DNA of 48,561 nt, taken from an uncultured Rhodocyclaceae bacterium (lineage in GTDB: Bacteria > Pseudomonadota > Gammaproteobacteria > Burkholderiales > Rhodocyclaceae). A program made the position numbers and the translations under genes. Shown here piece by piece: positions 8,506-16,580 of the stretch. Each line of letters starts with the position of its first letter. Within the stretch, counting starts at the first letter, position 1. The notes under the pieces were generated by a model, which was not told where the DNA came from, did not search any database, and saw only the letters and a program-made list of their open reading frames with translations. The DNA lies in contig CAKQRL010000016.1 of NCBI GenBank assembly GCA_934271525.1, positions 1-48,561 on the forward strand. The letters are read 5' to 3'.

Positions 8506-8986
8506 AAAACACATCCACAATTTCAATTTCACGAAAACCTTTGGGCGTTTTAAATTCCACCACATCGCCTGCGTTTTTCTTCAACAAAGCGCGCGCCAAA
8601 GGGCTAATCCAGCTGATTTTATTGGTTTGCGCTTTTTCGCCACTTTCAATTTCATCCACGCCCACAATTTGCACGCGCGATTCTTTGCCGTTTTCATCCA
8701 AAAAAATAACCGTGGCACCAAAAAAAATCTGCGTGTTGCCTTTTTGTTTCAACGGATCCACCACTTCGGCGGCATCAATTCGTTGATTCAAAAAACGAAT
8801 GCGTTTGTCTATTTCACGCAAACGCCTTTTGCCGTAAATATAATCGCCATTTTCCGAACGATCGCCATTACCTGCCGCCCAAGAAACCACATCCACCACC
8901 TTGGGACGCTCGGTTTTAATCAACCATTCGCGCTCGTCCTTTAATTTTTGGTAGCCTTGCGGGGTGATGTAGTTTTTTTGTTCCAT
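8498..8986 (-). CDS. greB: Transcription elongation factor GreB
   Basis: 162 aa, normal length. GreB inserts its coiled coil into the RNA polymerase secondary channel and stimulates cleavage of backtracked RNA. The tip motif GDRSEN is intact, with Asp42 and Glu45 equivalent to E. coli Asp41 and Glu44, followed by the GreB-typical DYIYGKRRLREID. The C-terminal domain has FFGATVIFLDENG and SPLARALLKKNAGD. The ATG at 8986 has no clear Shine-Dalgarno sequence and lies 17 bases after a repeat core that overlaps the end of the phosphate transporter gene. It is followed, with overlap, by the atypical paralogue. Confidence 0.95.
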   Translation of the reverse strand: MEQKNYITPQGYQKLKDEREWLIKTERPKVVDVVSWAAGNGDRSENGDYIYGKRRLREIDKRIRFLNQRIDAAEVVDPLKQKGNTQIFFGATVIFLDENGKESRVQIVGVDEIESGEKAQTNKISWISPLARALLKKNAGDVVEFKTPKGFREIEIVDVFYE

Positions 8987-9020
8987 TTTAAAAAAAATTG
9001 TGCGTTGACCGTGGATTTTT
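8987..9020 (-). repeat. CCACGG repeat, single core
   Basis: Core GTTGACCGTGGATTTTT at 9004-9020, A/T tract at 8987-8998. It fills the whole 33-base spacer between the pit stop codon and the greB start. Confidence 0.9.
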
Positions 9021-10027
9021 TAAAAAATTAACTGCCCCAAATACCACGCCAATGCGGCAACCAAACCTGAGCAAGGCATGGTTAAAATCCACGCCCAAAT
9101 AATACCGCCAGCCACGCCCCAACGCACGCGCCTTGTGCCGTGCGTGGCACCAACGCCCGCAATGGCACCAGTGATGGTGTGCGTGGTGGAAACGGGAATG
9201 CCAAAAGTCGTGGCAATAAAAAGCGTTAAAGCACCGCCCGAATTGGCACAAAAACCACGCGCTTGGTTGAGTTCGGTAATGCGATTGCCCATCGTTTTCA
9301 CAATGCGCCAACCGCCAAAAAGCGTGCCCAAACCCATTGCCGTGTAACAAGAAAAAACAACCCAATGCGGCACGTGGTTATCACCGTTGGTCATATTCGC
9401 GGCAATTAAAAGCATCCAAATGATGCCGATGGTTTTTTGGGCATCGTTGCCGCCGTGCCCCAAACTATACGCCGCGGCGGATAATAATTGCAAACGGCGG
9501 AAATATTTATCCACGCGCCGTGCAGGCATTTTGCGACAAAGCCAAGAAAGCGCCACCATCGCAAATCCGCCAAATAAAAAGCCCAACAATGGCGCAATGA
9601 AAATAAAAGCAACAATTTTTAACACACCCAAAACCACCAAACTTTGCATGCCTGATTTCACCAACGCCACGCCAACAAGCCCGCCAACCAATGCGTGAGA
9701 AGAGGACGATGGAATGCCAAAATACCACGTGATGATATTCCACACGATGGCGCCAACCAATGCGCCAAAAATCACATAGTGGTCAACAATAGCGGCATCA
9801 ATGGTGCCTGTGCCGATGGTTGAAGCCACATGCAAATCAAATAAAAAATACGCCAAAAAATTAAAACCAGCCGCCCAAACAACGGCTTGCAAGGGTTTTA
9901 AAACGCGGGTAGAAACCACTGTGGCAATGGAATTGGCGGCATCGTGAAAGCCGTTCATAAAGTCAAAAATCAAAGCCACAGCAACCAAAAGAACCACTAC
10001 AAATAAGCCGATGGGCGCGGTTTCCAT
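9020..10027 (-). CDS. pit: Low-affinity inorganic phosphate transporter, PiT family
   Basis: 335 aa, integral inner-membrane protein with about ten hydrophobic segments. The two inverted PiT signature repeats are visible: FMNGFHDAANSIATVVSTR near the N-terminus and GHGGNDAQKTIG in the second half, each with the conserved Asn-Asp or His-Asp used for phosphate or metal-phosphate binding. The gene starts two bases after the stop of a DUF47 gene, an arrangement common to Pit systems where the DUF47/PhoU-like protein regulates transport. Confidence 0.93.
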   Translation of the reverse strand: METAPIGLFVVVLLVAVALIFDFMNGFHDAANSIATVVSTRVLKPLQAVVWAAGFNFLAYFLFDLHVASTIGTGTIDAAIVDHYVIFGALVGAIVWNIITWYFGIPSSSSHALVGGLVGVALVKSGMQSLVVLGVLKIVAFIFIAPLLGFLFGGFAMVALSWLCRKMPARRVDKYFRRLQLLSAAAYSLGHGGNDAQKTIGIIWMLLIAANMTNGDNHVPHWVVFSCYTAMGLGTLFGGWRIVKTMGNRITELNQARGFCANSGGALTLFIATTFGIPVSTTHTITGAIAGVGATHGTRRVRWGVAGGIIWAWILTMPCSGLVAALAWYLGQLIF

Positions 10028-10029
10028 TT

Positions 10030-10671
10030 TTATGAATTTTCCAAAACAATCGATTCAATGGTGGTTGCCACATCTTTGCAATGATCGGTCACCGACTCCA
10101 ATACTTCGTAAATTTGTTTGATTTTGATAAGCTCGCGCACATCTGGTTCTTCTCTAAAAAGGCGCGACATCGCTTCACGGTATTGTCTATCCGTTGCGGT
10201 TTCCAATTCTGCAATTTCATGGCAAATGCGCAAAATGGCAGACGAATTGTCCATGCTGTGCAACAATTTCACCACCGCTTGAATGCGCTCGCAACAATGC
10301 ATGGTGATTTCGCCCATATTTTTTACTTCTTCGGGCACGCATTTGACATCGTATAAAAAAACCACTTCGGCAACGTCCTGAATCACATCCAACACATCGT
10401 CCAAGTGGCTGATTAAAGAATGAATTTCATCGCGGTCAAATGGCGTAATAAAAGAAGTGTGGAGTTTGGATAAAACTTCGTGGGTTACGTCATCAGCCAT
10501 GCGCTCAATTTTATCAATGGCATCGGCGCATTCTGTTGCCTTTTGGTTGTTTTTTTCAACAAGCGCACTGGTCAAATCAAAAAGCGCAGCGCCGCCTTTG
10601 GCGATTAAATCAGCGTGATTGTTGAAAAGTTCAAAATACTTGGCATCACGCGGCATAAAACGAGCAAACAT
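10030..10671 (-). CDS. DUF47 (PhoU-like) protein, Pit accessory regulator
   Basis: 213 aa, largely helical. It has the PhoU-like pattern of the DUF47 family: repeated acidic and His-containing helices such as DKIERMADDVTHEVL, TPFDRDEIHSLISHLDDVLD and VLESVTDHCKD. The ATG at 10671 is chosen because GGAAC precedes it and MFARFMPRDAKYFELF is the canonical start of the family; the longer frame has no support. It lies two bases upstream of pit, so both are in one operon. DUF47 proteins are thought to modulate the adjacent Pit transporter. Confidence 0.9.
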   Translation of the reverse strand: MFARFMPRDAKYFELFNNHADLIAKGGAALFDLTSALVEKNNQKATECADAIDKIERMADDVTHEVLSKLHTSFITPFDRDEIHSLISHLDDVLDVIQDVAEVVFLYDVKCVPEEVKNMGEITMHCCERIQAVVKLLHSMDNSSAILRICHEIAELETATDRQYREAMSRLFREEPDVRELIKIKQIYEVLESVTDHCKDVATTIESIVLENS

Positions 10672-10730
10672 TGCGGTGTTCCAAAATGAAAACGGCGTGA
10701 ATTTTAACACGTCTTTTTTTTTAAAAAAAA

Positions 10731-10782
10731 GCACAGAAAACCGTGTTTTTTTGAAAAAAAATAAACGTTTACTGTGGAAAAT
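10731..10782. repeat. CCACGG repeat, diverged inverted pair
   Basis: Left arm GCACAGAAAAC at 10731-10741, right arm GTTTACTGTGGAAAAT at 10767-10782, 25 bases apart. The core has changed from CACGG to CACAG on the left and CTGTG instead of CCGTG on the right, so the two changes compensate and keep the pair. Confidence 0.75.
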
Positions 10783-11288
10783 CAGAGTTTTTGCTTCAAC
10801 CGCCGCTCTATTTTGGCAAAAACATCATCCAACAACATCGGCGTGAGATTGTTTTGTTCAACGCAAACGTTGAAATAACGCGCATCGTCTATTAAATGCG
10901 AATGCAAATGCCCGTGAATATTGGCTTTAAACCTAAAAAACTGCGAAGGATGAATGGGAATGTGCGTCAAAATGCAGTGGTTAATCTGCGTGCAACCAAC
11001 AATTTTGTCAAAAAAAGGCAAATAATTTTGAATGCCATAATGGTCGTGGTTGCCCAAAACCAAGTGCTTGGTGCCGTTTAAGGCTTGCAAAACTTCGCTA
11101 TTGTCGCTCCCAAAAAAAACATCACCCAAGTGCCAAACCACATCATCGTTATTCACCACGCTGTTCCAACGCGCCACAAGTTCTTGATTATGCAAATAAA
11201 TATTAGGAAACGGGCGGTTTTTGGCTTCAAAGCGCAAAATGTTTTGGTGGCTAAAATGGGTGTCGGAAGTAATAAAAATTCGTTGCAT
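10782..11288 (-). CDS. Calcineurin-like metallophosphoesterase
   Basis: 168 aa. The five metal-binding blocks of this superfamily are present in order: TSDTHFSHQNI at the N-terminus, WHLGDVFFG, LGNHDHYG, THIPIHP and IHGHLHSH. Short stand-alone members of this type hydrolyse small phosphodiesters or phosphomonoesters; the substrate is unknown here. The ATG at 11288 starts MQRIFITSDTHF, right at the first motif, so no longer N-terminus is needed. The stop codon TGA is immediately followed by a diverged repeat core. The gene is divergent from tRNA-Leu, whose promoter fills the spacer. Confidence 0.85.
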   Translation of the reverse strand: MQRIFITSDTHFSHQNILRFEAKNRPFPNIYLHNQELVARWNSVVNNDDVVWHLGDVFFGSDNSEVLQALNGTKHLVLGNHDHYGIQNYLPFFDKIVGCTQINHCILTHIPIHPSQFFRFKANIHGHLHSHLIDDARYFNVCVEQNNLTPMLLDDVFAKIERRLKQKL

Positions 11289-11302
11289 TGTTGTAAAAAA
11301 AC

Positions 11303-11331
11303 TTGACCACAAAAAACAAGCATTTTACAAT
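11303..11331 (+). promoter_or_regulatory. Sigma-70-type promoter of tRNA-Leu
   Basis: A -35 box TTGACC at 11303-11308, a 17-base spacer, and a -10 box TACAAT at 11326-11331. The predicted start lies about ten bases before the tRNA at 11350. Confidence 0.8.
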
Positions 11332-11349
11332 GCGCCTTCTTTTTGATGT

Positions 11350-11434
11350 GCCTCGGTGGCGGAATCGGTAGACGCAGTGGACTCAAAATCCACCGCCGCA
11401 AGGCGTGCCAGTTCGAGTCTGGCCCGAGGCACCA
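11350..11434 (+). tRNA. tRNA-Leu (anticodon CAA)
   Basis: 85 bases with encoded CCA. The acceptor arms GCCTCGG and CCGAGGC pair; the anticodon loop CTCAAAA between GTGGA and TCCAC gives anticodon CAA, reading UUG. A long variable arm and GTTCGAGTC in the T loop fit a class II leucine tRNA. UUG is a preferred leucine codon throughout the window. Confidence 0.97.
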
Positions 11435-11473
11435 AGATTTTCATAAAATTTCATTATTTACCCTTTTCCAAAA

Positions 11474-11499
11474 AACGAACCATTCGGTTCGTTTTTTTT
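11474..11499 (+). terminator. Rho-independent terminator of tRNA-Leu
   Basis: Stem AACGAACC and GGTTCGTT around the loop ATTC, followed by a run of eight T. It is unrelated to the CCACGG repeat, which follows 30 bases later. Confidence 0.9.
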
Positions 11500-11528
11500 G
11501 GTTTTGCGCCGAAAATTCAAAAAAAATG

Positions 11529-11586
11529 ATTTTCCACGGTAAACGTGGATTTTTTTTGAAAAAAATTGAAGGTTTACCGTGGAAAA
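11529..11586. repeat. CCACGG repeat, inverted pair
   Basis: Left core TTTTCCACGGTAAAC at 11530-11544, right core GGTTTACCGTGGAAAA at 11571-11586, about 26 bases apart. The outer ATTTT and AAAAAT also pair. It lies between the tRNA terminator and the convergent relA 3' end. Confidence 0.93.
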
Positions 11587-11604
11587 ATGCTTTTTTTTAA
11601 AATT

Positions 11605-13842
11605 TTAAGCGCGGCGCACCGAAACCACGCCATCCACAGCGTGGATTAAATCCAAGGTTTTGCGCACATCCTGCAAGGATGATAATTCCAAGGTAAAACG
11701 CATATGCGCTTTGTTTTGGCGCGAGCGGGTTTGCACGCCAGTAACATTGATTTTTTCGCGCATCAAAACATCAGAGATATCGCGCAATAAACCTTGGCGA
11801 TCATGTGCGTCTACCACAATATCGCTTGAAAAAACGCTGTTGTCTTTTTTGGCTTTGCCCCAAGCTGTTTGCATCACTCGGTCGGGGAATTTTTGCGCCA
11901 AATAGGCAAAATTCACGCAATCCGCGCGGTGAATGGAAACACCGCGCCCGCGTGTAACAAAACCCACAATTTCATCGCCCGGCGTTGGTTTGCAACAACG
12001 GGCAAGTTGCGTCAAAAGTTGCCCCACGCCAACAATCAAAATGCCTTCATCCGTTTTTTGCGCCCGCGGGCGAGAAAGGGTTTTAAGCCCATCATCAATA
12101 ACGGTTTTGGCGATGTCCGCTGATTTGGCAGAATCAGTGGATTCAGCAGGAATCTCCAACAAATTATGGAATTGTCGGCTGGTTAAATCGCCGCGCGCTG
12201 CGGCAATATACAAATCGCTAGCCTTGGCAAAACCGAATTTTTGCGCCAGAGTTTCCACCGAAAACTGCGTTTGCCCCGCGCGTTGCAAGGCTTTTAAAAC
12301 AATGGCGCGGCCTTCTGCCAAACTTTCTTCCAAAGCCAAATTAGAAAACCACGCGCGCACTTTGCGCTTGGCGCTTGATGTGGCTAAATAATGAAGTGTT
12401 GGATTGAGCCAATCGCGCGATGGCGCGCCTTTTTTGGCGGCGATAATTTCCACGCATTGCCCGCTTTCCAATGGATTGTTTAAAGCCATCAAAGCGCCGT
12501 CAACCTTGGCGCCGCGGCAACGGTGCCCGAGTGATGTGTGGATGCGGTAGGCAAAATCCACAGGCGTTGCACCCTTGGGCAAATCAATAACCTTGCCTTG
12601 TGGCGTTAAAACATAAACGGTTTCGTTAAAGGCGGCGCGGCGGTATTGGTCTTCCCATTCGTTTTGTGAAAATTCTTCTTTCCAAGTTAAAAAATGCCGC
12701 AACAAGGCAATTTTTTCATCGTATTTGTCGTTTTTGTCTTTGTTTTCTTTGTAGCGCCAGTGCGCAGCCACGCCCAATTCCGCGTGGCGGTGCATCTGCC
12801 ATGTTCTGATTTGAATCTCCAAACTTTTGCCATCCAAACATTGCACCGCTGTGTGCAATGATTGGTAATTATTGCCTTTGGGTTTGGCAATGTAATCGTC
12901 AAATTCAGCAGGAATCGGTTGCCACAAACGATGCACCAAATCCAAGGCGGTGTAACAATCTTCAAGCTTATTGACCACCACGCGAATGGCGCGAACGTCA
13001 TAAATTTCCGCAAAATCAACGCCTTTGCGGCGCATTTTGTTCCAAATGCTGTAAATATGCTTGGGGCGACCATAAACAGTTGCATCTGCAATGCCGAGCT
13101 TTTCTAATTCCGTTTTCACTCTTGCCACTGAATCAGCGATGAATTGCTCGCGTTCCAAGCGTTTTTCATCCAAGCTTTTGGCAATTTGCTTATAAGCGTC
13201 TGGTTGCAAAAAGCGAAAGGACAAATCTTCCAGCTCCCACTTCAACTCCCAAACGCCAAGGCGATTCGCAAGCGGGGCGTATAAATCCAAGGTTTCTTTG
13301 GCAATATCCATGCGCAAAGCATCGGCGCAGTCGGTGTAATAACGCATGGTTTGCGTGCGGGATGTCAGCCGCAACAAAACAACGCGAATATCTTCCACCA
13401 TTGCCAAGAGCATTTTGCGCCAAATTTCTATTTGCGTTTTGGCTTCTAATGGGTCGTTGTAACCCTTGCCATTCAAGTTATGCACCGCAAAATGCAGGCG
13501 ATTTAAACGTTTTAAACCGCTAACCAGTTTTGCCACATCGCGCCCAAAGCGTTTTTCAATTTTTTCAGAGGCGTTTTCCAAAGACGTGTGCAAGGCAAAT
13601 AACAAAGCGGCAATGCGCGCTTTGCTGCCCTGCTTTAAGCCAGCCATCATCAAAGCCATACCTTGCGCGTGGGCGCGCATAGGCTCGCCCGTGGATAGTC
13701 GGGAATCGCCGTAAACATCGCGCGCCCACAAAAGGGCATCGCTTACTTCTTGAGAATCTTCGTGGTTTAAATCTTGGGTAATGGCACTGATGATGTGGTC
13801 GTTATCAACCTGATGCGCCAACGAATGAACGACTGAAACCAT
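11605..13842 (-). CDS. relA: (p)ppGpp synthetase RelA
   Basis: 745 aa with the long RelA/SpoT architecture: degenerate N-terminal HD-like domain, synthetase domain (GRPKHIYSIWNKM at about 258-270, YDVRAIRVV), TGS domain near residues 400-460 and C-terminal ACT domain. The HD metal motif is lost: where bifunctional enzymes have LLHDVIEDT this protein reads LLFALHTSLEN (about residues 80-90). The synthetase loop has EFDD at 313-316, the EXDD form typical of monofunctional RelA rather than the RXKD of SpoT/Rel. So it should synthesise (p)ppGpp on stalled ribosomes but not hydrolyse it, which implies a separate hydrolase elsewhere. The ATG at 13842 has the repeat core just upstream, whose GTGGA sits at Shine-Dalgarno distance. 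Confidence 0.93.
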   Translation of the reverse strand: MVSVVHSLAHQVDNDHIISAITQDLNHEDSQEVSDALLWARDVYGDSRLSTGEPMRAHAQGMALMMAGLKQGSKARIAALLFALHTSLENASEKIEKRFGRDVAKLVSGLKRLNRLHFAVHNLNGKGYNDPLEAKTQIEIWRKMLLAMVEDIRVVLLRLTSRTQTMRYYTDCADALRMDIAKETLDLYAPLANRLGVWELKWELEDLSFRFLQPDAYKQIAKSLDEKRLEREQFIADSVARVKTELEKLGIADATVYGRPKHIYSIWNKMRRKGVDFAEIYDVRAIRVVVNKLEDCYTALDLVHRLWQPIPAEFDDYIAKPKGNNYQSLHTAVQCLDGKSLEIQIRTWQMHRHAELGVAAHWRYKENKDKNDKYDEKIALLRHFLTWKEEFSQNEWEDQYRRAAFNETVYVLTPQGKVIDLPKGATPVDFAYRIHTSLGHRCRGAKVDGALMALNNPLESGQCVEIIAAKKGAPSRDWLNPTLHYLATSSAKRKVRAWFSNLALEESLAEGRAIVLKALQRAGQTQFSVETLAQKFGFAKASDLYIAAARGDLTSRQFHNLLEIPAESTDSAKSADIAKTVIDDGLKTLSRPRAQKTDEGILIVGVGQLLTQLARCCKPTPGDEIVGFVTRGRGVSIHRADCVNFAYLAQKFPDRVMQTAWGKAKKDNSVFSSDIVVDAHDRQGLLRDISDVLMREKINVTGVQTRSRQNKAHMRFTLELSSLQDVRKTLDLIHAVDGVVSVRRA

Positions 13843-13843
13843 A

Positions 13844-13880
13844 AAAATCCACGGTCAACGACCTTTTTTTTTGAAAAATG
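13844..13880 (+). repeat. CCACGG repeat, single core
   Basis: Core AAAATCCACGGTCAAC at 13844-13859, then GACC and the tract TTTTTTTTTGAAAAATGC. In the direction of relA it reads GTTGACCGTGGATTTTT immediately before the ATG. Confidence 0.93.
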
Positions 13881-13893
13881 CCGCAATTTTACT

Positions 13894-15183
13894 TTAAAAA
13901 AGGAAGTTATAGGATGCCGTGAAAATGTTGATATGTTCGCCGTCCAAATCACCATCGGATAAGCGGCGGTCAACCAAATAATCGCCACGGCCAATGCGGG
14001 TGCGGGCGTATTGCATTTTTAAGCGTTGATTCGTGCCGATATCATACGCTGTGCCGATGGCAAGCGTTTGTTGGTCGGTCATCAACAAAGCATCGCCAGA
14101 TACGCGGTTGATTAAATCAAATTGCGCAAAACCCGTTGGTTTGGAAAGGTTTTTGAATGTTCTGCGGGATTCAGAATTGGACTGCGAATAACTCCAAGCG
14201 ACATAAGGCGTGAAGTCACCAAAACGGCGGCGCGCGTGCAGATAAAACGCGCGGGAATCCAACCCTGTATTCACATTCAAAGCACGGCGAATGCCAATTT
14301 CACTTGCCAAATAAAGCCCGCCGCCCACGTGCCAATCCGCCATCAATGCCAAAACTGTGTATTTCACTTTGTCGGTGTTTTCCGTGCCTGTGGGCGGATA
14401 AACCTCAGCGCCGTTGGGCAGCACCAGCACGTTGTGGCGTTTTAAGAAAACATCGCCTTGCCGATCTTTTAATTCCACATAATGCAAACCTGCGCGCAAC
14501 AAGTTGTTTTCCACGGCGTCTTCATAACTCAAAAAAGTGCCTGCGGCGTTTAATTTGCGCGAAAAAGAGTTGGCTCCTGCGTTAATATTTCCTAATGAAT
14601 CGCGAAACCACATGCGTTGGTCAAAATGCGAAATGCCCGCGTAAGCATTCCACGAGACCGTGTGCATACCATCATCGCCCACATCCCACGTGTAAGAAGT
14701 GGCAATGCCATCGTATTCAAAAGTGGGCGATAAATCATAAACTTCAAAAGGTAGCCGAGAGGCAAAATAGCTCATACCAACATTAGAATTTTGCGTATAA
14801 AGCAAAGCAGGCACGCGCGACCTGCCGATTTTTAACGCCCAATTATTGGTTAAGCGAAAAGTCAAATGCGCCCACGTTAAATGCGACCGCCAATGGTGGT
14901 CGCGGTCGCGCACGGGTGCCACTTCGCCTTGCAAGGTAAAACTCAAACGCGGAGAAATTTGCCAATCAAGTTGCGCACCAACATTGGAATCGGCATAAAA
15001 AGAACCGCGCTCGGAAATTGTGCCGTAATAATAAGCGTAGGGTTTATCACTAATGGAATAACCCGCCGTGCCAAAAAAGGAAAAACTCATGTTGGACGGC
15101 AAAGAAAAGATCGAATCCGCCGCCGCTGCGGCAACATTGCCAGTTGCGATTAAAAAAACGCCCAAAAGCAATTTTTTCCGCAT
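13894..15183 (-). CDS. Outer-membrane porin-like beta-barrel, paralogue 1
   Basis: 429 aa. A signal peptide (MRKKLLLGVFLI, then an Ala-rich cleavage region) precedes a protein of alternating amphipathic strands ending in SYNFLF, the aromatic C-terminus recognised by the BAM complex. Shared landmarks with the three neighbours include FSFFGTAGY, GAQLDWQISPR, LKIGRSR, LLYTQNSNVGMSY, LSPTFEY and QRLKMQYA. Function as a diffusion porin is inferred from the fold; substrate unknown. The ATG at 15183 is chosen because it starts the signal peptide; an in-frame start further up lies inside a CCACGG repeat and is rejected. Closest in sequence to paralogue 2. Last gene of the tandem porin array. Confidence 0.85.
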   Translation of the reverse strand: MRKKLLLGVFLIATGNVAAAAADSIFSLPSNMSFSFFGTAGYSISDKPYAYYYGTISERGSFYADSNVGAQLDWQISPRLSFTLQGEVAPVRDRDHHWRSHLTWAHLTFRLTNNWALKIGRSRVPALLYTQNSNVGMSYFASRLPFEVYDLSPTFEYDGIATSYTWDVGDDGMHTVSWNAYAGISHFDQRMWFRDSLGNINAGANSFSRKLNAAGTFLSYEDAVENNLLRAGLHYVELKDRQGDVFLKRHNVLVLPNGAEVYPPTGTENTDKVKYTVLALMADWHVGGGLYLASEIGIRRALNVNTGLDSRAFYLHARRRFGDFTPYVAWSYSQSNSESRRTFKNLSKPTGFAQFDLINRVSGDALLMTDQQTLAIGTAYDIGTNQRLKMQYARTRIGRGDYLVDRRLSDGDLDGEHINIFTASYNFLF

Positions 15184-15193
15184 TTGTTGATGA

Positions 15194-15220
15194 TTTTCCA
15201 CGGTCAACGCCTTTTTTTTT
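15194..15220 (+). repeat. CCACGG repeat, single core
   Basis: Core TTTTCCACGGTCAAC at 15194-15208, then GCC and a run of nine T, ending in TTTTCAAAA. It lies between porins 1 and 2; its inner tract carries the stop codon TGA of porin 2. Confidence 0.93.
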
Positions 15221-16515
15221 CAAAATAAAAAGTTATAAGACGCGGAGAAAATGTTGATTCCTTCGCCATTCAAATCGCCATCAAATGGGCGGCGGTCAAT
15301 CAAATAATCACCACGTCCGATGCGCATGCGCGCGTATTCTAATTTCAAGCGCTGATGCGAATCAATATCATACGCTGTGCCAAGGGCAAGCGTTTGTTGG
15401 TCGGTTATCAACAAGGCATCGCCAGAAATGCGGTTGATTAAATCGTATTGCGCAAAACCCGTTGGTTTGGAAAGGTTTTTGTAAGTGCGGCGCGACTGCG
15501 AGTCAGAAATGCTATAAGACCACGTTACATAAGGCGTAAAGTTGCCCACGCGGCGGCGCAAATTCAAATGGGCAGCGCGGGAATCCGAACCCGAGTTCAC
15601 GTTGGCAGCGCGCCGTATGCCAAACTCACCGGTAAAATAAAAACCATTGCCAATATGCCAGTTGCCCATCAAAGCCAGCAAAATGTATTTAACGTCGTCA
15701 GAAGTATTTGTGCTGGCGAGCGGATAAACCTCAGCGCCGTTGGGCAACCGAATAACATTGTAGCTTTTTAAAAAAGTGCTGCCGTTGCGGTCTTTGACTT
15801 GCGCATAATGCACGCCCGCGCGCAAAATGTTGTTTTCCGCTAAATCTTCATAGCTAATAAACGTGCCGCCTGCAACAAGTTTGCGCGAAAAAAAGTTGGG
15901 GCCGCGCTGCACTTGCATAAAACTATCGCGCATCCAAAGCCGCTGCGCAAAGTTGGATGCGCCTGTGTAAACATCCCAAGAAATTGTTTTCATCCCATCT
16001 TCGCCAATATCCCAAACATATGTGGACGAAACGCCGTTGTATTCAAAAGTTGGCGACAAATTGTAGACTTCAACTGGCAAGCGCGCGGAGAAATAACTCA
16101 TACCAACATTAGAATTTTGCGTATAAAGCAAAGCAGGCAAACGCGTTCTGCCGATTTTTAAAGTCCAGTTATCATTGACGTGGTAAGCCAGTTGCGCCCA
16201 AGACAAACGCGGTCGCCAGCGGTGTTCTTTGTCGCGAACGGGCGCCAATTCGCCTTGCAAAATAAAACTAAAACGCGGGGAAATTTGCCAATCCATTTGT
16301 GCGCCAATGCGCGAATCAGCATTAAAAGAACCGTGCTCGGAAATTGTGCCGTAATAATAGGGGTAGGGTTTGTCGCTAATGGCGTAACCTGCCGTGCCAA
16401 AAAAAGAAAAACTCAAATTTTCAGGAAGTTTTAATCCCGCACCCGTGGAATCAATGGCAAGGGCATTGTTGGTTAACACACCCAAAAAAGCGCTCAAAAT
16501 TACGTTTTTTTTCAT
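15220..16515 (-). CDS. Outer-membrane porin-like beta-barrel, paralogue 2
   Basis: 431 aa. Signal peptide MKKNVILSAFLGVLTNNALA, then the same landmarks as paralogue 1: LSFSFFGTAGYAISDKPY, GAQMDWQISPR, LKIGRTRLPALLYTQN, NVGMSYFSARLP and the C-terminal SYNFLF. The ATG at 16515 is preceded by GGGGGTGGGG, an unusually G-rich ribosome-binding region; an adjacent ATG at 16518 is equally possible. Paralogues 1 and 2 share the loop YYYGTISE that 3 and 4 lack, so they form one sub-pair. Its TGA stop lies in the repeat tract. Confidence 0.85.
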   Translation of the reverse strand: MKKNVILSAFLGVLTNNALAIDSTGAGLKLPENLSFSFFGTAGYAISDKPYPYYYGTISEHGSFNADSRIGAQMDWQISPRFSFILQGELAPVRDKEHRWRPRLSWAQLAYHVNDNWTLKIGRTRLPALLYTQNSNVGMSYFSARLPVEVYNLSPTFEYNGVSSTYVWDIGEDGMKTISWDVYTGASNFAQRLWMRDSFMQVQRGPNFFSRKLVAGGTFISYEDLAENNILRAGVHYAQVKDRNGSTFLKSYNVIRLPNGAEVYPLASTNTSDDVKYILLALMGNWHIGNGFYFTGEFGIRRAANVNSGSDSRAAHLNLRRRVGNFTPYVTWSYSISDSQSRRTYKNLSKPTGFAQYDLINRISGDALLITDQQTLALGTAYDIDSHQRLKLEYARMRIGRGDYLIDRRPFDGDLNGEGINIFSASYNFLF

Positions 16516-16540
16516 CATCCCCACCCCCACTTTTTTGGTG

Positions 16541-16580
16541 ATTTTCCACGGTCAACCCATTATTTTTTTCAAAATAAAAA
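16541..16580 (+). repeat. CCACGG repeat, single core
   Basis: Core TTTTCCACGGTCAAC at 16542-16556, then CCATTATTTTTTTCAAAATAAA. It lies between porins 2 and 3; almost identical to the copy at 17886, so the spacer was probably duplicated with the porin gene. Confidence 0.93.

Noticed and set aside
11605..13842. Bifunctional Rel/SpoT
   Set aside because: HD metal residues are lost and the synthetase loop has EFDD, the monofunctional RelA form.
15184..15207. Longer start of porin 1 (TTG, reading MTVENH) within the repeat
   Set aside because: The signal peptide starts at the ATG at 15183; the extra residues are repeat-encoded and would spoil it.
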